This document shows, in pieces, positions 22,501 through 31,594 of a DNA stretch of 64,000 nt. The translations under genes were made by a program, and so were the position numbers. Position 1 is the first letter of the stretch; each line of letters starts with the position of its first letter. The notes under the pieces were generated by a model. That model did not search any database. It saw nothing but the letters and a program-made list of their open reading frames with translations, and had not been told where the DNA came from. The stretch spans positions 434,001 to 498,000 of the forward strand of contig JAJNNY010000002.1 of assembly GCA_022453515.1 (NCBI GenBank), in the 5' to 3' direction. Source of the stretch: Astrocystis sublimbata (taxonomy: Eukaryota > Ascomycota > Sordariomycetes > Xylariales > Xylariaceae).

Positions 22501-22820
22501 ATGAATGGGCCACCGGAGGTAAAGGGAGGGCGGCAGCCCTAAGGCTTGGCGAGGAAGTCGGGGATATCTGTGCCGAGATCTCGGACTGGGTGACAAACAC
22601 CGACTTCACCCAGTACGACGAACTCTACATGGATGTGTGGCAACGTAATCGACACAGACGCCGATTGCGTAGGCATGCATTAAACCCAAAGTGGACGGAG
22701 CCGCCGGGCTACACAGCACGTTATCCGGAGTGGCAGGCTGCAAAAGCTGCGAGAGAGGCAGCTCGAGAGTATGAGTTAAATGACGAAGATATCATAGGTG
22801 ATGATGAGATAGTCTGGTGA
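19554..22820 (+). CDS. Large disordered fungal protein with a C-terminal membrane segment
   Basis: A single exon of 1088 aa from the ATG at 19554 (a second ATG follows immediately). Residues 1-850 are Ser/Arg/Pro/Glu-rich and probably disordered, with conserved-looking islands such as LRAAFKRAQEQAAAEE and DLQQAFQMANAEF and a coiled-coil-prone stretch near 400-450. A short AQ repeat from CAAGCT hexamers lies at about 22195-22218. One hydrophobic segment at about 930-950 (FGIITTCFTIWYVLECIFCY) is followed by about 135 residues with conserved Cys and Trp (C-x6-C-N-W) and a basic RNRHRRRLRRH patch. This suggests a single-pass membrane protein with a large N-terminal domain and a structured short C-tail. 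A nuclear-envelope or spindle-pole role would fit but is not shown by any motif I can name. Confidence 0.85.
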   Translation: MMERNLSATGGVLTTKPNGRKGNTQPLGSRRLSSRGSVKGSGRRESKENATASDAGGGARPLHRPASSGLSRHRHSESLIEHPSPSPSLRVDRSTAASGTPAHSQSTRIPRPASVSASRTADSDRRDIPNHRDPPPDQSQDPSSPMRQPMSLRAAFKRAQEQAAAEENTDSDNTIDLQQAFQMANAEFNTARGIDGSPSPAPRSLRRDFQTSVPSKTGVSARTSDLGSHLERFDQNHRLTGRSGPLTGLFPERQGVPAVPAEGQSLAVKSGASSLDDKSARRRPSVRSTGLQRQDEVGRNGALVEGVPAASAISGGVDADIPVNSIENEHDNTDASLDFGPSATSPEKNPNWHLDADFTAEDLQISESPRIAITKPSLEINQPVGPSVSRQSNDRLDRIQQREAEAAKMNFPENAQVLKQLNQRLEEIRAREAEALSRRAVASSRLDEIRIRNSEPRSESPEFHENREHHENPLENPLEEGMPLMNNARPSSSRSKSELENRGEPIHDTPVVARNKSLSDKPIAVSGQDAPHDRGDKRGSLSRNDSHDLLRRLARATSSSPKDTPKPTGQDKGMDLLDKLPTKPPFLADSPTRSASTQEARKVRHLEAKSFKDKPTVLFADMIDFPSRDSVEEKQTSKPTSEVDPTDRITAELNLFAPLDNYSEKGSTKAPSPVPSELMIDETPRPSRTDPLLRPTPRVAGAYIDTPATVRVTGNEGTTRANSSSTHSTVGSDDKDRAISSKHSGPRSSSVPTASRRSRSLSRRRRPLINTAKPPTVRDDILAILRSNNIDDSTLENLDSILTDQAVDDQELKKMVNDSVLKVEDDLDVKLTNMSDREQELEAYDRMSKSLQTGLLGIRSAKKGIERLEDKVIKKGSKDDQAQAQAQAHPKPTATAQPPVQPSVPSDEAAHTLIPVPRLYRRNPTFKLTKFGIITTCFTIWYVLECIFCYHYAGPEYMCTPTIPCNWSPNEPYFPYTMPFMLDEWATGGKGRAAALRLGEEVGDICAEISDWVTNTDFTQYDELYMDVWQRNRHRRRLRRHALNPKWTEPPGYTARYPEWQAAKAAREAAREYELNDEDIIGDDEIVW

Positions 22821-23964
22821 GCTGGCTTCCTGCTGTGTTCTTGCGTCGCGATGTGCCTCGGTGTGATTTCTGTCCAACACCGAGAAACAGAGGCCTATAG
22901 CTGTCGACTCTTTGATTGTCCAATGTCTATACTACGAAGGGTGGATGTTGGGGGGGATGACCATATTGGCGATGATGGTGTTCTGGACTTGTCTTTTAGC
23001 ATTTGCAAGCGATGGCGCAGACTGGGGGTGTTAGTGGCTCGATCAATACCTAGCTTTCGCACTTTCTTTGAACAGTATTGTTGAATTGAACCAATTCGAA
23101 TTATTGGCCGAATTGTGCCGTGCCTAGTTTTAAGTTCTGTTTAATGCACCGGCCTACCTGCCAACCATCCTGTCTCGTTGCACCAGGAGCAAAGAATAAA
23201 TGAAGTAGCTGTAGATAACACCTGCAAGTCTTACACAACAAGCTTCTATAGGATCGACGCTGAGCTTTTGACAACCTTGAAGGTTCCAAGTTGATTTGAG
23301 TTTCTGTGCAACCTCGTGATAGCGAACAAATATTTTGTAATCTGCTTACTCCGGAGGTAAGGCGCCTAGGAGGTAGGTAGATAGTACTATTAGGTACCTA
23401 GATGTCACTAGTGCTCGGGTGCGGCACTCAACTGACGTAGACGACTCTACGACAGGGTACCGTCGGTCCACCTAGCCAGGCTCTGGGGACGTCGGGGGAT
23501 TTGCATGCTATAATGACGAAATATATCCAGTTTAGCATTGCCTAATTGGGCAATGAGACGCCTCCTCATACGCTGCTGGACCCCTCCCCGTGCCCTCCCC
23601 GTGCCCTCCACCGAGATCTGGCATGCAGGCCAAGAGCGGACCCAGATCTCTTTGACCATCCCGATGCCCACCAGCCATGGGCTAGTCGCTGATGTCACCG
23701 CTGATTATCAAACACAAGCCTGCTGCTGTTGCTCTTCTAGCCAACCGTGCCGGGTGCCGCTTCAGCTATGACATCGTGCAGTGGCTCGAGTGGTTGCTTG
23801 CAGCGCAACATGCATTTGTACTATTATATAACACACCTCCCAGATAATAATTAATTAGTTGTCTCCAGCGTCTTGACATTGCCACCCATCATACACACCA
23901 GACGCACAGGATCGTACACAGCAACACATCAAACTCTCCTACTTCATTGACACATACTGTGACA
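22821..23964. other. Intergenic, no gene seen
   Basis: 3' flank of the 1088-aa gene and promoter of the next. It contains TAGGTAGG/TAGGTACC motifs at 23370-23400 and a TATATAA-like box near 23824. No supported ORF. Confidence 0.55.
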
Positions 23965-26781
23965 ATGGCGTCACTATCGCACCTCGATGCTCCTGGTGCC
24001 TACCCTGAGACACCGCAGAACGAAGAACCGACATTCCAAACACAACAGCACATCTCGCAGGACCAGCGAGAGCCCCAAGACTTAAGCAATGTCGGGCAAA
24101 ATGCTTCCTCCAGCGGCCAGGACTTTGCTGCTTCCGGCCTGCACGCAAAAGAGCCTGCATTGGCCTACCGCACTGGGATGAGCCAGGAAACCCCCCGCAC
24201 TCTAGCAAGCGATACTCAGTCTCAGGCTCCTCTACGCCATGCCGGAACGTCAGTCAATGACTCAACCTTCAACCGTGAAACTAGCAAGCCTGGTGTCATG
24301 ACCGGCGCCTACAGCCGGGTCGGAAACAACGCTGCCGACACCTCAGCGCCTAGCAACTATACCTACGGTGATATCGCCTCACAGTCGCCATACGATGATG
24401 TCAAACCCGCCAACACTGGCTCTACTCGGGATGCTGGGTTCGCTTCTGGGCTGGCTTCAGACTCTCCCGCCGAGACGACGGCTGTAAATACCATCGGCCA
24501 AACTTCGGGCAGCAGCCAAACAAACAACCACAACAAAATCCAGAGCGGGCTACGTGGCTCGGCCAAAACTGCAAACGAAGAACCGTACTGGGGTGATATC
24601 CCCTTCGGTGCCGGTGTTTACAACGGTGTTACCGGCCACGGCAGTGGTGAATCAGCTGCCCACCAGAACAACCAGGGACACCAACAGCATACCCCTGAGA
24701 AGTCCGGGACTTACGGTGGTGTTATCGGACAAGGTAGCCGCGAACCGGCCACTCAGCAGGCCCTAGGAAGCACATATGATGCGTCCACTCACTTGGGAGT
24801 CCACAACGGGGTTATTGGTCACGGAAGTGATGAGTCAACTGCGCGCGCTCATCAGAGTGCTCTGCAAGATCAAAACAATGCCTTCTCAAACTCAAGTCTC
24901 AACACTGGCATCCCTGGACAGAGCATTGAGCGGCCGACAAGCAACACATCCTCTAGATACGATGAGCCTGCTACGTCGGGCGATATTAGTCATGAGCAAC
25001 GAGCTTTCCCTCTTGCTACCGTTGGAAACACCGCAAGATCAGCTATCAACACTAATGATGCTGACCAGTCCGATCGTCGAAATTCTCACTTCAAGGAAGA
25101 ATTTGCCGGTGCCGGCGCTACTGCGGCAGGTGTAGGCGCAGCGCGTCACCACTATAATAACGAGGACCGAAGATCTAAATTCGAGGAGGACAAGCTTCCA
25201 AGTATAACTACTAGTGACCGCAACTATCAGAGCCCACCGGTGCCTTCGTCGATCCTGGAGAGGCAACTCAACGCAGCTGACGAGCCTGCGAACTACCAAA
25301 AGGACGAACATTCCAACCTCGGTAAGTTCGGTGCTGGCGCCGCCGCGGCTGGAGCTGGTGCGTATGGCGCACACAAATACGCCAATCGCGACAGCACCCA
25401 GGAGCAACCGTCAGGTCCCCGGGATGGCCAACACGCATCCTACGAACCAATGACTAGCGCTTCTTCTCACAACCGCGAACCTACAAGCAGTTCGGCGTAC
25501 CTCCACAATGAGCACGAGGCTCAGCAACCCGCTAAACATCACGACTTCGGAAAGCGAGATGCTGCCACAGCCGGAGCGGCCGGAGCCGGCGCTTACGGTG
25601 CGAGCCAATATGCTAACCGCGACACCACCGCGCAGCAGTCCTACCCGGAGTCGAAGTCTGGGCTCACGAGCACTGTCTCACAGCCCGCTCATGCGGAAAA
25701 AGAGACCAAAGAACATAAAAAGCATCACTTTTTCGGAAGACATGATGCTACCAAAGACGATACCGCAACACAGCCTCCTACCGAGGACGCAAAGAAGCAT
25801 CACTTTGGAACTCGTGACGCTACAGCGGCTGGAGCTGTCGGCGCTGGCGCTTATGGAGCTAGCCAGTATGCCAACCGCGACAAGGATGCGCAGTCTTCAT
25901 CAATTCCGCAGTCCAGCGTATCGCAAGACACAACCCGCGAACCCGCGAGCAGTGTAGCGCATCCATCTAACTCCGATAACCGGTACCCGCAGAATACAGA
26001 GAAATACATAGCTGGTGCTGCAGCCACTGGTGCTGGAGCCTACGGCGCGGATAAGCTTGCCCACCGAGACAACACACAATCTTCATCGCTCCCAGAGTCG
26101 AGCGTGCCCCAGAGCACTACTCGCGAATCGATTCGGGGCGATCCTCAGACACTTGACTCGAATGTTGACAATGGATTCGCACAGAAAGATGATCGTTCCA
26201 GCATTGGAAAGTACGGCGCTGCTGCTGCTGCCGCTGCTGGAGCCGGAGCTTATGGTGCGAACAAATACGCCAACCGAGATCAGACTCAAGAACCCGGCAT
26301 CACTTCCCAAGATACTGGCCGCTCAAATGCCCAATACAACACTCTCAACGATGGTACTCCTTCCGGGATTGCAACCACCGGCGCAAACCAGCCTGACAGC
26401 AGTATTCACAACCACGCCGACCCTCTCTATAACACACTACGTGACGGTACCCCTTCGGGAATCGCTACCTCAACCGTACACCAGCCTGAGAGCAACAGCC
26501 GCTCGGCTGTGTCGCAGAGCGATCGTTACCAGACTCCATCTCAAAACAGAAACTCAATTGGCGCTAAGAGTGCTGCCGGTCGATCCTCCACGGATTCGTC
26601 GCACGGCGGCAAGTACAATGTACTCTCGTCCGGTACGCCGTCCGGTGTGAACCTTGATCAAGTACGCCACCATTCGCCGCCGCGTGTGCATGCCGAGGCG
26701 CATCAACAGCCATCGTCCACTCACACTTTTGACAACACCACTCAGCACCCAGCAAGCATGACTCAGGAGCAGAGGTTTTAA
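23965..26781 (+). CDS. Ala/Gly-repeat, low-complexity protein, function unknown
   Basis: A single exon of 938 aa starting at the ATG at 23965 (context GACAATGGCG); the frame upstream opens only from TTG. The C-terminal two-thirds carry five or six copies of a module built on GAGAYGAxxYANRD, each preceded by an Ala/Gly run and followed by a Gln/Ser/Pro spacer, often with a KHHFG or RDATAAG lead. Earlier there are three copies of a VY/HNGVIGHGS-type motif, and near the end three copies of NTLxDGTPSGI. There is no signal peptide and no clear membrane helix, although the Ala/Gly runs are mildly hydrophobic. Composition (Gln, Ser, Asn, Gly, charged) predicts disorder. Proteins of this style are common in filamentous fungi and poorly characterised; a stress-protection or scaffold role is conjecture. 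Confidence 0.85.
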   Translation: MASLSHLDAPGAYPETPQNEEPTFQTQQHISQDQREPQDLSNVGQNASSSGQDFAASGLHAKEPALAYRTGMSQETPRTLASDTQSQAPLRHAGTSVNDSTFNRETSKPGVMTGAYSRVGNNAADTSAPSNYTYGDIASQSPYDDVKPANTGSTRDAGFASGLASDSPAETTAVNTIGQTSGSSQTNNHNKIQSGLRGSAKTANEEPYWGDIPFGAGVYNGVTGHGSGESAAHQNNQGHQQHTPEKSGTYGGVIGQGSREPATQQALGSTYDASTHLGVHNGVIGHGSDESTARAHQSALQDQNNAFSNSSLNTGIPGQSIERPTSNTSSRYDEPATSGDISHEQRAFPLATVGNTARSAINTNDADQSDRRNSHFKEEFAGAGATAAGVGAARHHYNNEDRRSKFEEDKLPSITTSDRNYQSPPVPSSILERQLNAADEPANYQKDEHSNLGKFGAGAAAAGAGAYGAHKYANRDSTQEQPSGPRDGQHASYEPMTSASSHNREPTSSSAYLHNEHEAQQPAKHHDFGKRDAATAGAAGAGAYGASQYANRDTTAQQSYPESKSGLTSTVSQPAHAEKETKEHKKHHFFGRHDATKDDTATQPPTEDAKKHHFGTRDATAAGAVGAGAYGASQYANRDKDAQSSSIPQSSVSQDTTREPASSVAHPSNSDNRYPQNTEKYIAGAAATGAGAYGADKLAHRDNTQSSSLPESSVPQSTTRESIRGDPQTLDSNVDNGFAQKDDRSSIGKYGAAAAAAAGAGAYGANKYANRDQTQEPGITSQDTGRSNAQYNTLNDGTPSGIATTGANQPDSSIHNHADPLYNTLRDGTPSGIATSTVHQPESNSRSAVSQSDRYQTPSQNRNSIGAKSAAGRSSTDSSHGGKYNVLSSGTPSGVNLDQVRHHSPPRVHAEAHQQPSSTHTFDNTTQHPASMTQEQRF

Positions 26782-27804
26782 ATGTGATGTAACGTTTTTT
26801 TTTTGCGGGCAAGGTGGGTAATGAGTTGGTTGGATGGAGTTCAAATCAATTTAAGTCCCTCGATATAGCATACACGATATCATGACAATACTAAATGTAA
26901 TAATTTTTGTCAATCTTACCAGTATTTTAATATTGAAAAAATCTTATCAATATGATTACTCATGTTACCGTATGAAATTATGCAGGAACGAGATGTATCT
27001 CAGGTAGTTTTCATAATACTTTTGTATATGCTGAGCTAACTCCCAGAGTACTAAGGTAGGTAATTGAGTTTGCCATAATGTCTACCAGAGTATATGGCAT
27101 ACTGACATTATTCATTCGAGTTTGTTCTAAAAAGCATAATGCGGAGCGCATATGTCCCCAACTAAGGGTCGAGGCAGATGCGACGGCTGGGACAGTAAGA
27201 TATTAGCCGAAGACTAATGATCTTCTATGCCCAATACGTCGGTTAGTAGACGGCGACTGCCGTTGAGCACGAGTGCTCATTGGTGCTTGTGGTCTTGTCG
27301 AGATCTGCCGGCGACTTAGTGTCGCAACCAAATATTGAGGTTCGCCTCTTAATAAAGATTGTGTAGCAACTCCTTGGCAATGGGTGGTGTATATTGGTCC
27401 CCGGTAAAGGATAAGACTAGGTAAATATATTGATGCGTCGTGAGGATTGGCTACAGCATCAGGCCTGAATTGGATTTGCCGTAAATTGAGACTGCGGGGA
27501 GGCCAGGAAGGGGTCGAGGGAGGGAGGCCAGGGAGGGAGGCCAGGTACGGGTTGTTGTAATCGAGTTGTTCGTCGCCGCACACATGCGCACACTTACTAG
27601 TATGAAATACAAGGCTCGTATGAAAAAGATCAATTTTTATACTTCAATCAAGCCACCCTGTCCTGTCATTGACGAACCTATATATTACATGGTGTTTGCT
27701 GAAGGTGATTGCATCTTTCATTGTTGTTGGCTAATCGAAACACTGCGACGAATATATAGCTACCTACTGAACTCAAAAACAAACAAAGACGCAAAATCGC
27801 AAAC
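26782..27804. other. Intergenic, no supported gene
   Basis: AT-rich just after the Ala/Gly-repeat gene (26880-27010), then GGGAGG-type short repeats at 27500-27545. An open frame on the minus strand around 27203-27583 lacks an ATG start and domain features, so it is not called. Confidence 0.5.
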
Positions 27805-28663
27805 ATGCAGCTCAGCTCTCTCCTCGCGTGCGCCTTCGCCGCGGCCGGTCTGGCGCAGGAACAGGCGCCGCCTGAGGGCTACCGCGCCGTGTACATCACG
27901 TCGATGGTGAACACGAAGTTCGTCGTTGTACCCAAAGCGCGCACGAGTGGGAGCGCTCTTGTCGTGTTCGTCTTGTCTCATCTCATCCTTTTTTTCTTCT
28001 TTTTTTTTCTTTCAAAATATGCCATGAACTCATGGTTGTGATGCAGCGCAAGCGTGTCTCTAACATTTTACCATCTCTGTGTACTTTAGTCAAACGGCCG
28101 CGAGCAAAGCAGAGCAGCAGTGGTATATCAAGAGCGGCACCGATACCAAAATCCAGCTGGCGGGGACCACGCTCTGCGTGGATGCTGGTGCCAAGGGTAA
28201 GTGAGCGAGCCGTCGTGGCCGTCATTCGATGCGTAGCAGCACGCTCATATCAAGGCCGAACCCTGGCATATCGGGCTGGAGGACTGACTGGTCATGCGAA
28301 TCTAGCGAACTGGAAGGACATGGCCAACATCGCCGTGACGGAATGCTCTGATACGGCGGACGGGCAGAAGTGGAACGTCATGGCGGATGGCAGGATCGCG
28401 CTCCAGATGTCGAGCCCGCGTAGGTGGCGCCCAAGTCCCCCCCCCTTCTCCTTTTCCCTTGAGTGTTACATCGGGTCGTGTTACTTTGAGTTGATAGACG
28501 CAGAGCTGACAGTTGGGGGGCAGAGGAGTGCATCGACCTCCAGTTTATGCGAGCGACGGAAAACAACCCGGTCGGGCTGTACAGCTGTGCCGGGCTGGGA
28601 AACTCGGGCGCGGCGGACAAAGGCATCAACTGGCCGCTCGCCAACGCCACCACGACTCCATGA
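27805..28663 (+). CDS. Small secreted protein, ricin-B/beta-trefoil lectin-like
   Basis: Four exons: 27805-27965, 28090-28196, 28306-28419 and 28524-28663, with introns of 124, 109 and 104 nt, giving 173 aa. A signal peptide of about 18 residues (MQLSSLLACAFAAAGLAQ) is followed by a mature domain. It has QQW and GQKW motifs, each after a hydrophobic strand, plus LCVDAG and VTECSD. These are the QxW and CLDAxG features of ricin-B-type carbohydrate-binding folds. Four cysteines remain in the mature protein. The gene ends INWPLANATTTP with N-glycosylation-like sequence. Likely secreted, sugar-binding or simply a cell-wall protein. The first donor (GTTCGT) is the weakest junction. No catalytic residues are seen. 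Confidence 0.75.
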
Positions 28664-30868
28664 GGTGACTCCATGAGGTAGGTGACTTCATGAGGTGCGG
28701 TCGGACAGCTGTGGCCACGCCACAAGGATCGATATCGTATCCAGTCTCACCGGGGCGGCTCTGCGTGGAGTACCAGTGCGACGATGTGATGCATTGTATC
28801 TTATTTGCGGCCGTAGCTTAATCAAACTTGTTGAGGTTAAGGGTTTGCTAATAAGACCGAGTTGTGCTAGGCTGAGTAGTTGATCTGAGGCTGATCTAAT
28901 AGCTCACATGGTGGGGGCCGTTTTTAAGGCCAAGCGAGCTAAGGGAGAGCCTGCCTAGAGAACTGACAAGATTGGTTTTTTTTTTTTTTTTTTTTTTTCT
29001 TTCATCTCCCTACTTTCTCGAGAGCCCAGACATGCCTCGACGTGCTTAAGTAAGTAACTAACTCCGTAGGTAGCAACGGACTAGATTCTGAAACATCTTC
29101 TGTCACCCGTTTTATCTGAAGAATTAATTCCTCTCCTATGTACACAGGTAGCGTCTGTATACAACCGGTGCAACATACAGTACCTGAATTACCAGTCATG
29201 CATGTTTGCTACCTAATACTCTGCTCTTGCGGTAGCTTTGCTTATCGAAGGAAGCGTCTGGTCATAGGTAGTATGTATTAGTTCAAGCATGAAGAACAAC
29301 AAACGACGGATATAATCGGAAAATATCATGATGGTTGAAGTGTGTCGCAGAATGAGACAATCAAGTGGTAAGCTCGACAATGGCAGTCGCTTATTGGTGC
29401 TCTGCACCAAGAGAGCCAAGGCCACCCACAGCTCTGCTCTACTAATAATAGCCCTAGGAGGTAGTGACATATGCCAAGGCTAGGGCTGACGGCCGAGGAG
29501 ACTATTGGTTCTCGGTACCAAAACGAAACCAACACGCGACCCATTGCTCATCCCATCTCGTTCCATCTGGGAGGTATGGGTCCTTTTTTTATTTTTTTAC
29601 GATGAGTGTGAAGCAGCTCAATGTCATCCTCGAGTTAAAGGCCATAGGCATTCAGTAACCTGAGTATCTATCCATTGGTCGAAGTCGCTATTATGAACTA
29701 TCTACCTTTTTACGCTTAGCCTCGCAAGAAGAGGAGGACGAAGAGTAGGTAATGAGTATCAACCCCACAGGAGCTACTGAGTATCTGCTCTTTTTTCTCT
29801 GCTTTTTTCTCTCCCTCGCTTTTGTTCTGTAAAACGACGAGACGTGGTCAGGGCGTTTCAATTGCTCCCAACTCGAAAAGGGTACATTTCCCACTCCTCT
29901 TCCAGCACATGAGCTTTGTCCCAAAAATAAGTTGTAACCTGGGGGCCGGGGGCCTGGGGCACGGTAGATTGAAGGGCTGAGACACGAGCTTGACAAGGGG
30001 TTCAGCCTGACTCTTTGGTGGAGTTCCATTTGCCGTGCCACCGTCTCGCCCCCCCACTCTCACTCAGGATGTCAGGCTGAGGCACATCGCAATGCGCGCT
30101 GTGCGCACCAATGTTGTGCTATCCACATACTGTACTACCTATGTACATTTATGTAGGATCGGGGACCGAACCACCAATGTCGACACGTCCTATCTACTCT
30201 GTACTAGTACACCTGGCATGCCTGGCGGGCCTGGGTAGTGGTTGTGCAGGATGGCAGGGTTACACTCGTTTGTTTGCCTTAAAAGATACTCGTAGGACCT
30301 CCATGCGGTCAGTGCTACGGTAGCCATAGGTCATTCCGACCTCATGTATTCTATAGTGCGGCTGTGCCTCGAAAAGTGGATGTACTTACAGCATAGCATA
30401 TTACCGTACCTACGGGCGGCGGGCGAGGCGGGGCGGCATCCTGATCGGCGCCGGGTACCAGCATCCAGGCTGTGTTGTGTAAGTAAGTGTTTGCGAGCCA
30501 ACAATCTTTTTTAAAAATAGTAGAGGTAGGGAGACCTTAAGTAGCTTCAAAGCCCACTGCGTCCCCTCCCGCCAGATTTATTCCCTCTATTCACATCCTG
30601 TCTCTTTGTTTGTGTTCTCGCGAACCTGTTCTGTTCATTCGAGTCCGGTTGCCATTCACTGCTATCTATCTATCTATATACTATATATATAGTATTAGTG
30701 CACTTATACCCCGACTACATATCGTGCCAATCTTGTCATTCTTTACTGTTTCTTAGCTACACCCACCTACGTCTTCGATTCGTCATTACCACCGTTTAGG
30801 GCGCGTTGCAACAAATAGAGACGCAATCTAACTTGCTTAATACAACCCCTTGGTTTCTCTCTTCCACC
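28664..30868. other. Long intergenic region
   Basis: No recognised gene in 2.2 kb. A poly-T tract of about 22 bases is at 28978-28999. A TCTATCTATC...TATATATA stretch at 30663-30694 lies about 175 bases upstream of the PLAC8 start and could act as a TATA region. Confidence 0.5.
28978..28999. repeat. Poly-T tract
   Basis: About 22 consecutive T residues in the intergenic DNA downstream of the secreted lectin-like gene. Confidence 0.9.
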
Positions 30869-31594
30869 ATGGCGACACAGGAGAAGTACGGCCAGGAACA
30901 AGGTGTTTACGGCCAGGCCCCGATGAGCCACCAACAGCCATACCAACCACAACACCAACAGCAACACCAACACCAACAGCCTTATACTCAACCACCACCG
31001 ATGGCGGCCAACCACCAGTCACACCGGCAGTTGGAGAAGGAGGCGGGCGAGTGGCAGACGGGAATCTGCAGTTGCGGGCCGTGTAGCTCATGTCTGCTAG
31101 CATGGTGCTTACCGTGCCTCCTTCTGGGACAGACTTCAGAGCGCATGCGCGACCCTTCGATGCAGAGTGCGGATAACTGCAACTCCGACTGTCTGATTTA
31201 CACCGCTATCAGTTGCTTTACTGGCTGCGGCTGGATGTAGGCAACATTCTCCCCCCTCTCTGTCCCATTGATCATGACGCTAACTCATCGGCCCACAGCT
31301 ATGCCATGCTCAAGCGTGGCGAGATCCGTGAACGGTACGGCATCCAGGGAAGTGGATGCAACGACTGCTGCGTGTCATACTGGTACGTGGGCGTCTCAAC
31401 TCTCCTGCTGGCTGATCCCTTGGCCATTCGGCAACCCCAACTAACACAATCCCAGGTGCCCATGCTGCGCTCTCATACAACAGGACAACGAAGTGAAGAT
31501 CCGACACGAAGCACAGCCTCTTGTTCAGGGCTATCAGGCCCAACCCGGCATGCACATGCCGCAACCAGCACCTGCTTACCAACCCCACCAATAA
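30869..31594 (+). CDS. PLAC8-family cysteine-rich membrane-associated protein
   Basis: Exons 30869-31236, 31299-31382 and 31456-31594 with introns of 62 and 73 nt give 196 aa; the ATG lies in CCACCATGG context. The first 55 residues are Gln/His/Pro-rich (QPQHQQQHQHQQ). The PLAC8 domain follows: W-Q-T-G-I-C-S-C-x2-C-x2-C, then W-CLPCLLLGQ, a CNSDC and Cys-rich hydrophobic stretch, an ERYGIQGSGCNDC segment, and YWCPCCALIQQDNEV at the end. These CxxC and CPC clusters are the family signature. Fungal and plant members act in cell size control or in cadmium and zinc tolerance at the plasma membrane. The specific role here is unknown. The tail is Pro/Gln/Met-rich. Confidence 0.92.

Noticed and set aside
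27203..27583. 126-codon minus-strand open frame
   Set aside because: It begins at a GTG with no ATG in a sensible place, and shows only low-complexity Pro/Arg/Ser composition.
30663..30694. TCTATC/TATATA stretch as a defined promoter
   Set aside because: It could serve as a TATA region of the PLAC8 gene, but no transcription start can be fixed from sequence alone, so it is only noted in the intergenic entry.
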